Assembly: GCF_037996825.1 (NCBI RefSeq)
Contig: NZ_JBBNAC010000001.1
Span: 124,001 to 188,000, forward strand
Reading direction: 5' to 3'
Origin: Bdellovibrio sp. BCCA
GTDB lineage: Bacteria > Bdellovibrionota > Bdellovibrionia > Bdellovibrionales > Bdellovibrionaceae
DNA: 64,000 bases
In this document: positions 8,466 to 17,963 of the stretch, piece by piece
How the letters are laid out: every line of letters begins with the position of its first letter
How positions within the stretch are numbered: position 1 is the first letter of the stretch
Made by a program: the position numbers and the translations under genes
Notes under the pieces: generated by a model
The model's database searches: none
Told to the model about the DNA's origin: nothing
The model's input: the letters and a program-made list of their open reading frames with translations, nothing else

Positions 8466-10574
8466 ATGCCTCAAACGAGTCAAGGGTCCCTTGAATTAGA
8501 AATTCGTAGAATCGATCTTCTTTACCGGCAAAACATCGCAGGCCTGCTGGCCATTTTCGTAAACACCATGGCTTTTGTCTTCGTGACTTGGGGAACTTTG
8601 TCACCAAAGTTTCTTATTCCTTGGTTTGTGATTCTTAACTTCTCAGCTTTCCTTCGTTTCTTCGCATATTACCGATGGCAAAAAGCGCGCAGTAAAATTA
8701 AAAGCTTCGAAGAGACTCGTTTCTGGCTTTATTTCATTTGCACGTCGCTTGCGGTTTCTGGGTTTGGTTGGGGAGCGATAGGTTTCATTGTTTCCGACGG
8801 AACTGTGATCCAAAAAGTGATCACGTCACTTTTAATCTCATGCATGACCGCTGGCGCGATGATCACATACGTCTCATACAGAGCGGCGATGAGTTGTGTG
8901 ATCTTACCTGCCATGGGTTTATGGAGCATTGGTTTTTTAAAATCCAGTGGCGAAGATTTTAATCTCCTCATGGGAGTTCTCGTCGGATTTTACGCTTTTC
9001 TGATGCTGATGATCGGAAAAAATCTACATATCGCCGTTATGAATTCCCTAAGCTTGGATGCGGAACTTCAGAAAAGTGAAGAGCGTCTGCGGATGTCGAT
9101 GGAGTCCTCTGAGGCTCTCACCTGGGACTGGGATTTATTGGACGATCAATTTTATTGGAAAGGAAATATTAATTTATTTCCTGAGGGCCAAGAAGAACTG
9201 CGCCGCCTCTTAAAGCCATACGTGGATGCGGGCGTTGACGTCGATGCGGAACACATAGTGCGTGATCGCTCGGGATTTTTTCATCACATCGCCCTTCGCG
9301 GAAAATTTCACCGTTTGTCAGACGGCCGTCCTTTTCGCTTTGCCGGAATCTGCTGGGATGTGACGGTTAAAAAGAATGAAGAGATCTTCCGTAGGGAAAG
9401 AGATCTGCACGAAGCCGCCAATCGCGCGAAATCCGTTTTCCTTGCAAATGCCAGTCATGAAATCAGGACTCCATTAGCGGCGATTCTTGGTTTTTCAGAG
9501 GCACTTTTAAGAAATCAATCTTTAACGGATCAAGCTCACAAAGACGTGCAGTCCATCTATCGTCAAAGTAATTATATGGTGTCGCTTGTAAATGATCTCT
9601 TGGATCTTTCAAAGATTGAGACAAACCGTTTGTACATTCAAAAAGCACCGATGAATCCGGTACGTGAAATTGAAGACTCTATCTCGGTGATTCGCGCGAC
9701 CTTGGAAGCAAAGAAGCTGAAGATGGATGTTGTGTATGAAACATTGATCCCGGAACAGATTGAATCTGATTCTGTGCGATTTAGACAGGTGTTGATCAAT
9801 CTTCTCTCAAACGCGGTGAAATTTACCAGTGAAGGGACGATCACGGTGCGCGTGAGCTTTTCTTCTAACACGGATAATATTGGATTCTTAGCGATCCAAG
9901 TTTCTGACACTGGTTTAGGAATGGATAAAACCACACAAGGAAATCTCTTTAAGCCATTTGTTCGCGGGGAAGATCCTGAAATCCAACGCGTGCAAGGTTC
10001 GGGGCTAGGCCTGGCGTTATCTTTAAGCTTGATGAAAATGATGGAAGGGGATTTACAACTTATCTCTTCAAAAATTGGCGAGGGAACCACTTTTGAAATG
10101 CGCTTAAATGTAGGCCCTGTTTCAGAGTTAAGATTGGTTCCGGTCGATAAATCTAAAATGCTTCCTCCAGAAAAACTAAAACTTGATCAAGAAAGTCATT
10201 TCCTCAAGGGCCGCCGGGTTCTAGTCGTTGATGATTCTGCGGATTTATGTGCTTTGATGAAAAGATATTTATCTCGTGAAGGGGCGGAAGTAGAAACTTC
10301 TGAAAATGGAGCGGAAGCCGTTGAGCGCGCTCTTGCAAAATCTTTCGATATTATTTTGATGGATATAAAAATGCCGGTGATGGACGGTTATAAAGCCACC
10401 GCTCTTTTACGTGAAAAGGGTTATAAAAATCCCATCATCGCTTTAACGGCACAAGCCAGCGTGGATGGTCAGCAAAAATCCTTCGAGATGGGCTTTGATG
10501 GTTATTTAAGTAAACCTGTCGATATGGTTTTGTTAGGAGAAATTCTTCGCAACAAATCCGAATTTGCAACCTAA
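8466..10574 (+). CDS. membrane hybrid sensor histidine kinase with receiver
   Basis: 702 residues. Several hydrophobic helices fill about residues 18-180 and form a membrane sensor of MASE-like type. A PAS-like domain with a C-terminal PAC part follows (about 200-302), then HisKA with SHEIRTPLA (phospho-acceptor His about 331), HATPase_c with N-box NLLSNAVKFT, DTGLGMD and GSGLGLAL, and a C-terminal receiver with VVDDS and MDIKMP (phospho-acceptor Asp about 633). It is a self-contained phosphorelay donor; no output regulator lies next to it, so an Hpt protein elsewhere is expected. No Shine-Dalgarno sequence is visible before the ATG. The signal is unknown. Confidence 0.92.
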   Translation: MPQTSQGSLELEIRRIDLLYRQNIAGLLAIFVNTMAFVFVTWGTLSPKFLIPWFVILNFSAFLRFFAYYRWQKARSKIKSFEETRFWLYFICTSLAVSGFGWGAIGFIVSDGTVIQKVITSLLISCMTAGAMITYVSYRAAMSCVILPAMGLWSIGFLKSSGEDFNLLMGVLVGFYAFLMLMIGKNLHIAVMNSLSLDAELQKSEERLRMSMESSEALTWDWDLLDDQFYWKGNINLFPEGQEELRRLLKPYVDAGVDVDAEHIVRDRSGFFHHIALRGKFHRLSDGRPFRFAGICWDVTVKKNEEIFRRERDLHEAANRAKSVFLANASHEIRTPLAAILGFSEALLRNQSLTDQAHKDVQSIYRQSNYMVSLVNDLLDLSKIETNRLYIQKAPMNPVREIEDSISVIRATLEAKKLKMDVVYETLIPEQIESDSVRFRQVLINLLSNAVKFTSEGTITVRVSFSSNTDNIGFLAIQVSDTGLGMDKTTQGNLFKPFVRGEDPEIQRVQGSGLGLALSLSLMKMMEGDLQLISSKIGEGTTFEMRLNVGPVSELRLVPVDKSKMLPPEKLKLDQESHFLKGRRVLVVDDSADLCALMKRYLSREGAEVETSENGAEAVERALAKSFDIILMDIKMPVMDGYKATALLREKGYKNPIIALTAQASVDGQQKSFEMGFDGYLSKPVDMVLLGEILRNKSEFAT

Positions 10575-11062
10575 GGGGAATAGCCCTCAGGTGCTGTCAT
10601 ACGATCAAAAGTTTTGGTTGCAGGGTTGAACTTAAAAATATTCAATCGAGGAACCATCTGTTCATCATAAGTGGGTGCGACGATTTCAAGGATGCCGTCT
10701 TTGTCCACATCCGTAATTGCTAGATTCGTAGCGTTCCCTTGCAAAAGAAAATAACCATCGCGGATTTCAAAAAGTGGAAGTTTGGTCATTAAAACCAAAG
10801 AGCCGTTTTCTTCCTGATTATAGACCTCAAGGCTGAGGCCGCTTTTGTTTTTAATCTTTAAAACAGTTACGTGAGGGCCTGACGGTGAAAGGTTCCCATT
10901 GGCTTTAGCAATGATCTCGCGATCCTCGATGAGGACGGCTTCTTTGATTTTAGTGCGCAGGGAAGGAACGACGGCGACTGTGACTAGAGTCATTGCTACT
11001 AGGCCTAAAAGGCCCATGAGCGCTAGTTCCGTCTTTTTAAAAGTTGAATCCGGTGTGGTCAT
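10571..11062 (-). CDS. single-pass membrane protein with FG-GAP-like segment
   Basis: About 163 residues from the ATG that gives MTTPDSTF; a TTG two codons upstream is possible. One transmembrane helix near residues 12-35 is followed by a domain outside the membrane. ITDVDKDGILEIVAPTYD resembles the calcium-binding loop of an FG-GAP/VCBS repeat (DxDxDG pattern), so an extracytoplasmic beta-rich domain that may bind calcium is likely. Its last codons overlap the 3' end of the convergent kinase gene by 4 bases. No relative with known function is recognised. Confidence 0.6.
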   Translation of the reverse strand: MTTPDSTFKKTELALMGLLGLVAMTLVTVAVVPSLRTKIKEAVLIEDREIIAKANGNLSPSGPHVTVLKIKNKSGLSLEVYNQEENGSLVLMTKLPLFEIRDGYFLLQGNATNLAITDVDKDGILEIVAPTYDEQMVPRLNIFKFNPATKTFDRMTAPEGYSP

Positions 11063-11151
11063 GTTCAAAGTCTGCCATAAAATTCATTGAATGAAAAAGC
11101 AGAAAAGGCATAAGATGCCTAGGAAGTCAGGCCTTTGACCGAGGAGTTTTT

Positions 11152-12534
11152 GTGGCACAACTGATTGTTTCAAAATTTGGTGGAACGTCAATGGGAGACG
11201 CGGAGTGCATGCTTCGCAGTGCGGAGGTCAGCCATCGTCAGGGATCAAGCCTCATCGCGGTCTCAGCAACCTCAGGAACTACGAACGACTTGATCGCTTT
11301 GGGTAAAACGGCGGAATCTCAACCGTGGCCGGAAGCTGAAAAGATCATCACAAAAATCCTCGATAAACATGAAAAAATCGCACGTGACCTGGCGATTTCC
11401 TCTCACGCTCAAGAACGCCTTGAAATTCTGTTTGAAGAAATGAACTCTTTAGCAAAAGGCGTTCACCTTCTTCGTGATTGCTCTGTGAAGGCTATGGACA
11501 CACTGATGAGTCTTGGTGAAAGAATGTCTTCTGTTCTTTTCACTGAAGCAATGGCAAAGGTTCTGCAAAAGTACAATTCTAAAAAAACGGCGGAGCTTTT
11601 CGATGTGCGCACGGTTCTTCGCACAGATGATTCTTTCGGAAAAGCAAAACCACTGACTTCTGAAATTGCAAAACTGTGCTCTGAAAACTTAGGATTTTTG
11701 CGTGACCATAAAAAAGTCGTAGTAACACAAGGTTATATCGGCATGACTGATGAAGGAATGACGACAACCCTGGGGCGCGGAGGCAGCGACTACTCTGCTG
11801 CGATCTTAGCCGAAGGTGTTTCCGCTGACGTTCTTGAAATTTGGACAGATGTTGCAGGAATCGCGACGACAGATCCCCGCTTGTGTTCAAAAGCGAAACC
11901 CATCAGCGAGATTTCTTTTAAAGAAGCCTCTGAGCTTGCGACCTTTGGAGCCAAAGTTTTGCATCCAGCGACACTCCTGCCAGCCATTCGCAAAAACATT
12001 CCGGTTTTTGTAGGATCAAGTTTTGATGCTGAAGCCAAGGGAACGTGGGTTCGTAAAGACGTTGAAGACCATCCACTTATTCGTGCGATGGCCTTAAGAA
12101 AAAAACAAGTGCTTGTGACTCTTTCAACTCCTGAAATGCTTCATGCGCATGGTTTCTTGTTCCAAATTTTCAAAGTCTTTAACGATCACAAAGTCAGTAT
12201 CGACGCCATCACAACATCTGAAATTTCAGTCAGTGTGACATTAGATGATTCGACGCTTGTGAATAAAAAACTGATCGCGGACCTGTCACAATTTGCGGAC
12301 GTACAAGTGGAAGACAACTTGGCGTTAATTTCCCTAATCGGAAACAACATCAATCACACGGCGGGCTTAGGAAAACACATTTTCGAAGCTATTTCCGACA
12401 TCAACGTTCGCATGATTTGCTTGGGTGCGAGCAAACACAACTTCTGCTTCCTCGTCAGTGAAGAGCAAGGCCCAGAAGCGATTCGACGCTTGCACGAGAC
12501 ATTCATTGAAGCTGGTCCAGAAGAAATGGGCTAA
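11152..12534 (+). CDS. lysC: aspartate kinase
   Basis: 460 residues, monofunctional aspartokinase of the LysC/AK-III type, which phosphorylates L-aspartate at the entry to lysine, threonine, methionine and diaminopimelate synthesis. KFGGTSMGD at the N-terminus is the ATP/aspartate signature, TTLGRGGSDYSAA the second kinase motif, and two ACT-like regulatory domains fill about 300-455, so feedback control by an amino acid is expected. The start is GTG at 11152 with GAGGAG at 11141-11146. The stop codon touches the left arm of a palindromic repeat. There is no riboswitch-sized leader. Confidence 0.93.
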   Translation: MAQLIVSKFGGTSMGDAECMLRSAEVSHRQGSSLIAVSATSGTTNDLIALGKTAESQPWPEAEKIITKILDKHEKIARDLAISSHAQERLEILFEEMNSLAKGVHLLRDCSVKAMDTLMSLGERMSSVLFTEAMAKVLQKYNSKKTAELFDVRTVLRTDDSFGKAKPLTSEIAKLCSENLGFLRDHKKVVVTQGYIGMTDEGMTTTLGRGGSDYSAAILAEGVSADVLEIWTDVAGIATTDPRLCSKAKPISEISFKEASELATFGAKVLHPATLLPAIRKNIPVFVGSSFDAEAKGTWVRKDVEDHPLIRAMALRKKQVLVTLSTPEMLHAHGFLFQIFKVFNDHKVSIDAITTSEISVSVTLDDSTLVNKKLIADLSQFADVQVEDNLALISLIGNNINHTAGLGKHIFEAISDINVRMICLGASKHNFCFLVSEEQGPEAIRRLHETFIEAGPEEMG

Positions 12535-12602
12535 GGTACCTGCTTCCCATCGTGATAAAAAGGTACCAGGTTCCTTCCGTTTTCAAAGGGAAGCAGGTAC
12601 CT
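12534..12602. repeat. GGTACC-rich nested palindromic repeat
   Basis: Two perfect 15-base arms, AGGTACCTGCTTCCC (12534-12548) and its reverse complement (12588-12602), flank a 39-base core that itself holds an imperfect palindrome, AAGGTACCAGGTTCCTT. The whole unit fills the gap between lysC and the nitroreductase gene. A shorter relative lies at 22362. It could be a mobile intergenic repeat of REP/MITE type, or a structured RNA that ends or stabilises the lysC message; the lack of a T-run speaks against a simple terminator. Confidence 0.7.
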
Positions 12603-12612
12603 AAAGGAAATT

Positions 12613-13209
12613 ATGAATAAAGAAGAATTTTATCAACTATTAGAATCCCGAAAATCCATTCGTAAATACAAACCGGACGTCGTTCCCAAAGAAGTGATTG
12701 AAAAAATTTTGATGGCGGGAATGCATGCGCCTTCAGGAAAAAATCGCCAGAACTGGCGCTTCTTTGTTGTGACCGGAGAAAAGCGCGAAGAGTATTTAAA
12801 ATATTCACAGAAATCTTGGCTTGGTATCAAAGATATTTTGTCGCAAAGATTAAAGCCCTCTTTGTATCAGTTCACTGAAAGATTTTTTTATACTTTGGGT
12901 GATGCACCCGTGATTATCTTCGCATACTCACACAACGACAACGAAGAACGCTATCACACAAGCATTGGCTCTGTGTATATGGCTGTGGAAAACATGAATC
13001 TCGCGTGTCTCGTGGAGGGTTTAGGTTCCTGCACCATGGGTGCACCCTTAGAAATCAAAGAAGAAGTGGATAAGTTTTTAGGTGTGGATAAACTTCCGGA
13101 ATACCAAAAAGGCGAACTCGAACTTCTCTGCGCTATGGTCTGCGGATATCCTGATCACAATCCGCCCAAGGCCCCAAGACAGCTTGAGGGCCGAGTGACG
13201 TGGCTCTAA
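12613..13209 (+). CDS. nitroreductase family FMN oxidoreductase
   Basis: 198 residues. The N-terminal RKSIRKYKPDVVPKEVIE and the block MHAPSGKNRQNWRFFVV are typical of nitroreductase-fold flavoproteins (FMN phosphate contacts through R/S/R), and the C-terminal LLCAMVCGYPDHNPP fits the family. They use NAD(P)H to reduce nitro compounds, quinones or other acceptors as dimers; the true substrate cannot be told. ATG at 12613 follows AAAGGA, which overlaps the end of the repeat. The gene stands alone between lysC and the dus gene. Confidence 0.87.
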   Translation: MNKEEFYQLLESRKSIRKYKPDVVPKEVIEKILMAGMHAPSGKNRQNWRFFVVTGEKREEYLKYSQKSWLGIKDILSQRLKPSLYQFTERFFYTLGDAPVIIFAYSHNDNEERYHTSIGSVYMAVENMNLACLVEGLGSCTMGAPLEIKEEVDKFLGVDKLPEYQKGELELLCAMVCGYPDHNPPKAPRQLEGRVTWL

Positions 13210-13333
13210 TGTGAGAGAGGTTTTTACGCCAGATCGAATACATTCGTTATGGATGCCTAAGCCCATGAAATAAGGTCAGTTTTTAAAAACTCCAGTACCT
13301 TTTTCATTACGTTTTTGTTATATCCTTGCGCCT

Positions 13334-14347
13334 ATGAATCCAGTTCAAGCCTTAAAGACAAATCCTTTTGTCCTTGCTCCTATGGCAGGGATTACGGACC
13401 ACGCTTTTCGCACCTTCATGAAAAAACTTGATACCAGTGTTGTCGTCACAGAACTCGTGAGCGCTAGTGGTATTGAATATAAATCTGAAAGAACCATGAA
13501 GTTGATGAGCTTTGATGAGTCTCAGCGTCCGATCGGGATTCAACTTTTCGGTGAAGAACCAGAAATCGTCGCACGCGCGGCTCAAGTGGCAGAGGCAGAA
13601 GGTTGTGATTTCGTAGATCTGAACTTCGGTTGCCCCGTTCCTAAAGTGGTGAAGAAGGGTGCGGGTTCGGCAATTTTGAAAGATCCCGCTGCTGTTCAAA
13701 AAATGGTTTCTACTGTTAAGGCTGCCATCAAAGTTCCTCTGACAATCAAGATTCGCACAGGTTGGGATGCGAACACTCGCAACGCCGTTGAAATTTGCAA
13801 CATCGCTTACAACGAAGGTGTCGAATGGGTTGCGATTCATGGTCGCACTCGCGCTCAGGGTTACACCGGTCTTGCAGACTGGGATTTTATCGCTGACGTG
13901 AAGTCCAAAACCAAGATTCCTCTTTTGGGAAATGGAGACATCCTCACACCTCGCCAAGCAAACCTTCGCCTAGAACAGTCGGGTTGCGACGGGGTGATGA
14001 TCGGTCGCGGTTGCCTTAAAAATCCGTTTATTTTCATGGATGCGCTGTCTTTGTGGAGAGGCGAATCCCTGAAGGACGTTAAAAGAGATTATGTGAGCCT
14101 ATTTAACGACCTGAAAAGTGAGATTGTTGCGCATTGTGATGAGCACATCACAGGCATCCAGCTCAGAAAGTTTGCAGCATGGTTCTCAACAGGTTATGCT
14201 GGAGCGGCACAGTTCAGAAAGAATCTTTTCCAATCCAAAAGCAACGAAGAGATTATGGCCCTTGCGAATGAATTCTTCGCAAACATTGGCAATGTGGAAC
14301 AAGAAGACACAAGCCAGGAAGAATTCCTCATGGGGGGCCACGGGTAG
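13334..14347 (+). CDS. dusB: tRNA-dihydrouridine synthase, DusB type
   Basis: 337 residues. An FMN-dependent TIM barrel that reduces uridines in the D-loop of tRNA. PMAGITDHAFR binds the flavin, DLNFGCPVPKVVKKGAG carries the catalytic Cys, and HGRTRAQGYTG, LLGNGDI and GVMIGRGCLKNP are the phosphate-binding strands. A C-terminal helical tRNA-binding domain follows to about residue 310. The tail with several acidic and amide residues is longer than usual. It stands alone with a 124-base upstream gap containing the perfect palindrome AGTTTTTAAAAACT. Confidence 0.9.
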   Translation: MNPVQALKTNPFVLAPMAGITDHAFRTFMKKLDTSVVVTELVSASGIEYKSERTMKLMSFDESQRPIGIQLFGEEPEIVARAAQVAEAEGCDFVDLNFGCPVPKVVKKGAGSAILKDPAAVQKMVSTVKAAIKVPLTIKIRTGWDANTRNAVEICNIAYNEGVEWVAIHGRTRAQGYTGLADWDFIADVKSKTKIPLLGNGDILTPRQANLRLEQSGCDGVMIGRGCLKNPFIFMDALSLWRGESLKDVKRDYVSLFNDLKSEIVAHCDEHITGIQLRKFAAWFSTGYAGAAQFRKNLFQSKSNEEIMALANEFFANIGNVEQEDTSQEEFLMGGHG

Positions 14348-14431
14348 TCGTGAGACTAACGAAAACCTGCAGTGCGAAATTTAAATTTTAGTTTTAGTGT
14401 TTTGAAGTTTTGAAAATAACGAAGGGTAAAT

Positions 14432-16246
14432 ATGGTTCAAGATCCAAAGAAAATTAGAAATATTGCTATCATCGCACACGTCGACCACGGAAAGACGACG
14501 CTGGTTGACCACTTGATCAAGCAAGCAGGTACTTTCCGTGACAACGAACACGTTGAAGAACGTCTTATGGACTCCATGGATCTTGAGAAAGAGCGTGGTA
14601 TCACGATCGCCGCGAAGAACGCGTCGTTCATGTACAAAGACATTAAAGTTAACATCGTAGATACACCGGGACATAGTGACTTCGGTGGTGAAGTTGAACG
14701 TATCTTGAACATGGTGGATGGTTGTATCCTTCTTTGCGACGCTTCTGAAGGTCCACTTCCACAAACTCGCTTCGTATTGAAAAAAGCTCTTGAGGGCGGC
14801 AAAAAAGTTATCGTTTGTATCAACAAAATTGACCGTGCCGATGCTCGTATCCAAGAAGTTCACAACGAACTTTTCGATTTGTTCATCGATCTAGATGCAA
14901 CAGAAGAGCAATGTGATTTCCACACTGTTTACGCAATCGCGCGTGAAGGTATGGCGACTCTAGATCCAAATGTGAACACAGGTTCTTTGGAAGTTCTTTA
15001 CGATGCTATCGTAAACCTCGTTCCTCCTCCAAAAATTGAAGAGAACGCTCCACTTCAAGTCATGGTTTCTAACATTTCATACAATGATTACGTAGGTCGT
15101 TTGGCTATCGGTCGTATGAAAGCCGGAACAATCAAAGTGGGTGACGAAGTTCTTTGCGTTCAAGCCAACACTCAGAAGAAAGTAAAAGTCTCTGCTTTGT
15201 TCCAGTACAAAGTTAACTCGCAAGTTCCAGCGCAAGAAGTTGGCGCCGGTGACATCGTAGTTATCGCAGGTATGGAAGATTTCACGATCGGTGACACGAT
15301 CACTTCAGTTCTTGATCCTCGTCCTCTTGAGCGCATTCGCGTTGAAGAGCCGACAGTAGGTATGGTGTTCTCGGTCAACAACGGACCTTTCGCAGGTCTT
15401 GATGGTAAAAACGTAACATCACGTAAAATCATCGAGCGCCTTGAAAGAGAACTTTTGTACAACGTTGCGATCCGCGTAGAAAAAACGGACAACACCGATG
15501 CTTTCAAAGTTATCGGCCGTGGTGAGTTGCAATTGGGTGTATTGATCGAACAAATGCGCCGTGAAAACTTCGAGCTTCTTGTTTCTAAACCGACTGTTGT
15601 CTTCAAAGAAGAAAACGGCAAGAAAATGGAACCAATGGAGATCGCGGTTATCGATATCGAAGACCAATTCGTTGGTGCGGTGACAGAGAAATTGGGAAAA
15701 CGTAAAGGTGTGATGACGAACATGGTTCAAAAAGGTTCGGGTCGTACACGTCTTGAGTTCCGTATCCCTTCTCGTGGTTTGATCGGTTACCGTTCAGACT
15801 TCTTGACTGACACTCGTGGTACAGGTCTTTTGAATACGCAATTCGACGGTTGGGATGACTACCGTGGAGAAATCGAACACCGTATGAATGGTGCGATGAT
15901 TTCTGACCGTAAAGGCACTGCAACAGCTTACGCGATCTGGAATCTTCAAGAGCGCGGTATTATGATGGTTGAACACGGTGACGATGTGTACGAGGGCATG
16001 ATCGTTGGTGAACACGCCAAAGAGAATGATCTAGAAGTAAACATCACTCGTGAGAAAAAATTGACGAACGTACGTGCTTCGGGTTCAGATGAAGCTATCC
16101 GCCTTGTTCCAGTGAAGAAAATGACATTGGAAAGAGCGATGGAATGGATCAAAGATTCAGAGTTGATCGAGGTCACTCCGAAAACGATCCGTCTACGTTT
16201 GAAAGAACTAGATCCACATAAACGTGCAAGAGCAGCGAAGGAATAA
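14432..16246 (+). CDS. typA: translational GTPase BipA/TypA
   Basis: 604 residues, full family length. IAHVDHGKTTLVDHL is the P-loop (G1), RGITI the G2 region, DTPGHSDFGGEVER G3 and NKIDRADAR G4. EF-G-like domains II, III and V follow, then the BipA-specific C-terminal domain (about 480-604). BipA binds the ribosome and helps assembly of the large subunit under stress or at low temperature. SD GAAGGG is 7-8 bases before ATG. Its TAA overlaps the ATG of the ABC ATPase gene by one base. Confidence 0.96.
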   Translation: MVQDPKKIRNIAIIAHVDHGKTTLVDHLIKQAGTFRDNEHVEERLMDSMDLEKERGITIAAKNASFMYKDIKVNIVDTPGHSDFGGEVERILNMVDGCILLCDASEGPLPQTRFVLKKALEGGKKVIVCINKIDRADARIQEVHNELFDLFIDLDATEEQCDFHTVYAIAREGMATLDPNVNTGSLEVLYDAIVNLVPPPKIEENAPLQVMVSNISYNDYVGRLAIGRMKAGTIKVGDEVLCVQANTQKKVKVSALFQYKVNSQVPAQEVGAGDIVVIAGMEDFTIGDTITSVLDPRPLERIRVEEPTVGMVFSVNNGPFAGLDGKNVTSRKIIERLERELLYNVAIRVEKTDNTDAFKVIGRGELQLGVLIEQMRRENFELLVSKPTVVFKEENGKKMEPMEIAVIDIEDQFVGAVTEKLGKRKGVMTNMVQKGSGRTRLEFRIPSRGLIGYRSDFLTDTRGTGLLNTQFDGWDDYRGEIEHRMNGAMISDRKGTATAYAIWNLQERGIMMVEHGDDVYEGMIVGEHAKENDLEVNITREKKLTNVRASGSDEAIRLVPVKKMTLERAMEWIKDSELIEVTPKTIRLRLKELDPHKRARAAKE

Positions 16247-17172
16247 TGAGTACAAACGTCGCCATTGAGATTAAAGACCTGACAAAGAAATACGACGATA
16301 GAGTCGCTGTGAATGGAATCAGTCTTGAAATTTACAAGGGCGAATGTTTCGGTCTCTTAGGTCCTAACGGGGCGGGCAAATCAACAACGATGAAGATGAT
16401 GTATTGCTCAGCCCTCGTTACCAGCGGGGAGCTTTACGTTCTCGGCCTGAATGTTAAAAAAAATTATCGTGAGATCAAATCTCGCATCGGGGTCGTCCCG
16501 CAAGAGGACGGCCTAGATCCAGACTTCACCGTTCTCGAAAATCTCTTAGTCTACGCAAGTTTTCATAAAATTCCGAAAGCCGAAGCGGATCTTCGGGCTC
16601 AGGCTTTGTTGCGTTTGATGAAGCTTGAAGAATACCAGGATCGCTCGGTAGAAACTTTGAGCGGCGGTATGAAACGCCGTTTGGCGATTGCTCGTGGTCT
16701 GATTAATTCCCCTGAAGTGATCTTCCTTGATGAACCAACAACTGGTCTTGATCCGCAGGCGCGTATTTGGATTTGGGATTTCTTTAAACATCTCAAATCT
16801 GAAAAAAGCACATTGGTTCTGACGACTCATTATATGGAAGAAGCTGAACAGATGTGTGATCGTGTGGCGATTATCGACAACGGTCGTATTCTCACCGTCG
16901 GTAAACCGCGTGATTTGATCCGTGAGTTGATCGGTAAGGAAGTCGTTGAGTTTGATACAAATCCTGTGGATCTTAATTACTACTTGGGTCGTTTGCGTGC
17001 GGAAGGCTTTGCTTATCAAGTGATTAAAGACACGGTCTCTGTTTTGGTGAAAGAAAACCAAGAGGGTCGTCGTGTAGTAGACTTGATTGCAAGCGATAAA
17101 ATCTATATCCGTAAACCGACTTTAAACGATGTGTTTTTAAAGTTGGCTGGTCACCAGTTGAGGGATGAGTAA
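16246..17172 (+). CDS. ABC transporter ATP-binding protein, NodI/DrrA-like
   Basis: 308 residues. Walker A LLGPNGAGKSTTMKMM, signature LSGGMKRRLAIARGL, Walker B VIFLDEPTTGLDP and switch His in TTHYMEEAEQMCDR are intact. The C-terminal 80 residues form the extra domain common to DrrA/NodI exporters. It pairs with the permease that follows. Such ABC-2 exporters carry lipids, glycolipids, polysaccharide or drugs; the substrate is unknown here. The one-base overlap with typA suggests translational coupling. Confidence 0.93.
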   Translation: MSTNVAIEIKDLTKKYDDRVAVNGISLEIYKGECFGLLGPNGAGKSTTMKMMYCSALVTSGELYVLGLNVKKNYREIKSRIGVVPQEDGLDPDFTVLENLLVYASFHKIPKAEADLRAQALLRLMKLEEYQDRSVETLSGGMKRRLAIARGLINSPEVIFLDEPTTGLDPQARIWIWDFFKHLKSEKSTLVLTTHYMEEAEQMCDRVAIIDNGRILTVGKPRDLIRELIGKEVVEFDTNPVDLNYYLGRLRAEGFAYQVIKDTVSVLVKENQEGRRVVDLIASDKIYIRKPTLNDVFLKLAGHQLRDE

Positions 17173-17173
17173 T

Positions 17174-17962
17174 ATGAAATTTAAAGATTTCTTCTCTCGA
17201 CCCAAGGTCAACAGCGGTGCTTTTCAAGTTTGGTCCCGTAACTTTTTGTATTTCAAAAAGACGTGGCTGGTTTCTTTATTCTGGATTGTCTTAGAGCCTG
17301 TAATTTACTTGGGTGCCATCGGTTTTGGCTTAGGTGCCTTTGTGAACAACATGGGCGGCATGTCTTATATCGAATTCTTTTTTCCGGCGTTGTTATCAAC
17401 GACTGCGATGATGGTGGCTTTCTTTGAGGGCACTTACGGAAACTACACGAAACTGACACATCAAAAAACTTACGCGACAATCATGCTGACACGTGTGGGC
17501 CCGGAAGAAATCGTGGCCGGTGAACTTTTGTGGGCGGCGAGCAAAGGATTCTTTGGTGTTATGGGTGTCACTGTTGTGGCATTGTTTTTTGGCTTGATTG
17601 ATTCTTACAGAATCATTTTAGCTCTGCCGATTTTGTTTTTATTGTCGGCGCTCTTTTCTTGCATTGGAATGATCTTTACTTCGTTTGCAAGAAACTATGA
17701 CTCTTTCATTTATTCTACTTCAGGGTTGATTGTTCCGATGAGTCTTTTGAGCGGCACTTATTTCCCGCTTGAACAATTACCAAGCGGACTTCGTTATTTG
17801 TCTTACCTATTCCCGCTCACGCACGCTGTGGCGGCCGTTCGTGGAGTTCTTCATCAAGGACCGACACTTATGGTGGGTGTTCACGTTCTAATTCTGTTCA
17901 TCGCAACATGGATCTGCATGAACGTTTCATTCTTCCGTATTCGCAAAAAACTTTTGAAATAG
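17174..17962 (+). CDS. ABC-2 type permease, NodJ-like
   Basis: About 262 residues with six predicted hydrophobic helices and the ABC-2 membrane domain; PMSLLSGTYFPLEQLP near residue 200 is the conserved loop of NodJ-type permeases. I prefer the ATG at 17174 because GAGGG lies nine bases upstream; an in-frame ATG at 17165 inside the previous gene is the other choice. It completes the exporter with the ATPase gene just before it. Its stop is 1 base from the end of the convergent DUF523 gene, leaving no room for a separate terminator. Confidence 0.9.
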   Translation: MKFKDFFSRPKVNSGAFQVWSRNFLYFKKTWLVSLFWIVLEPVIYLGAIGFGLGAFVNNMGGMSYIEFFFPALLSTTAMMVAFFEGTYGNYTKLTHQKTYATIMLTRVGPEEIVAGELLWAASKGFFGVMGVTVVALFFGLIDSYRIILALPILFLLSALFSCIGMIFTSFARNYDSFIYSTSGLIVPMSLLSGTYFPLEQLPSGLRYLSYLFPLTHAVAAVRGVLHQGPTLMVGVHVLILFIATWICMNVSFFRIRKKLLK

Positions 17963-17963
17963 T

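Noticed and set aside
15172-15723. 183-codon minus-strand frame inside typA
   Set aside because: It is Ser/Thr-rich shadow coding opposite a conserved GTPase.
16246-17962. Nodulation-factor exporter label (NodI/NodJ)
   Set aside because: The family is broad and nothing else here points to nodulation; only a general ABC-2 exporter is supported.
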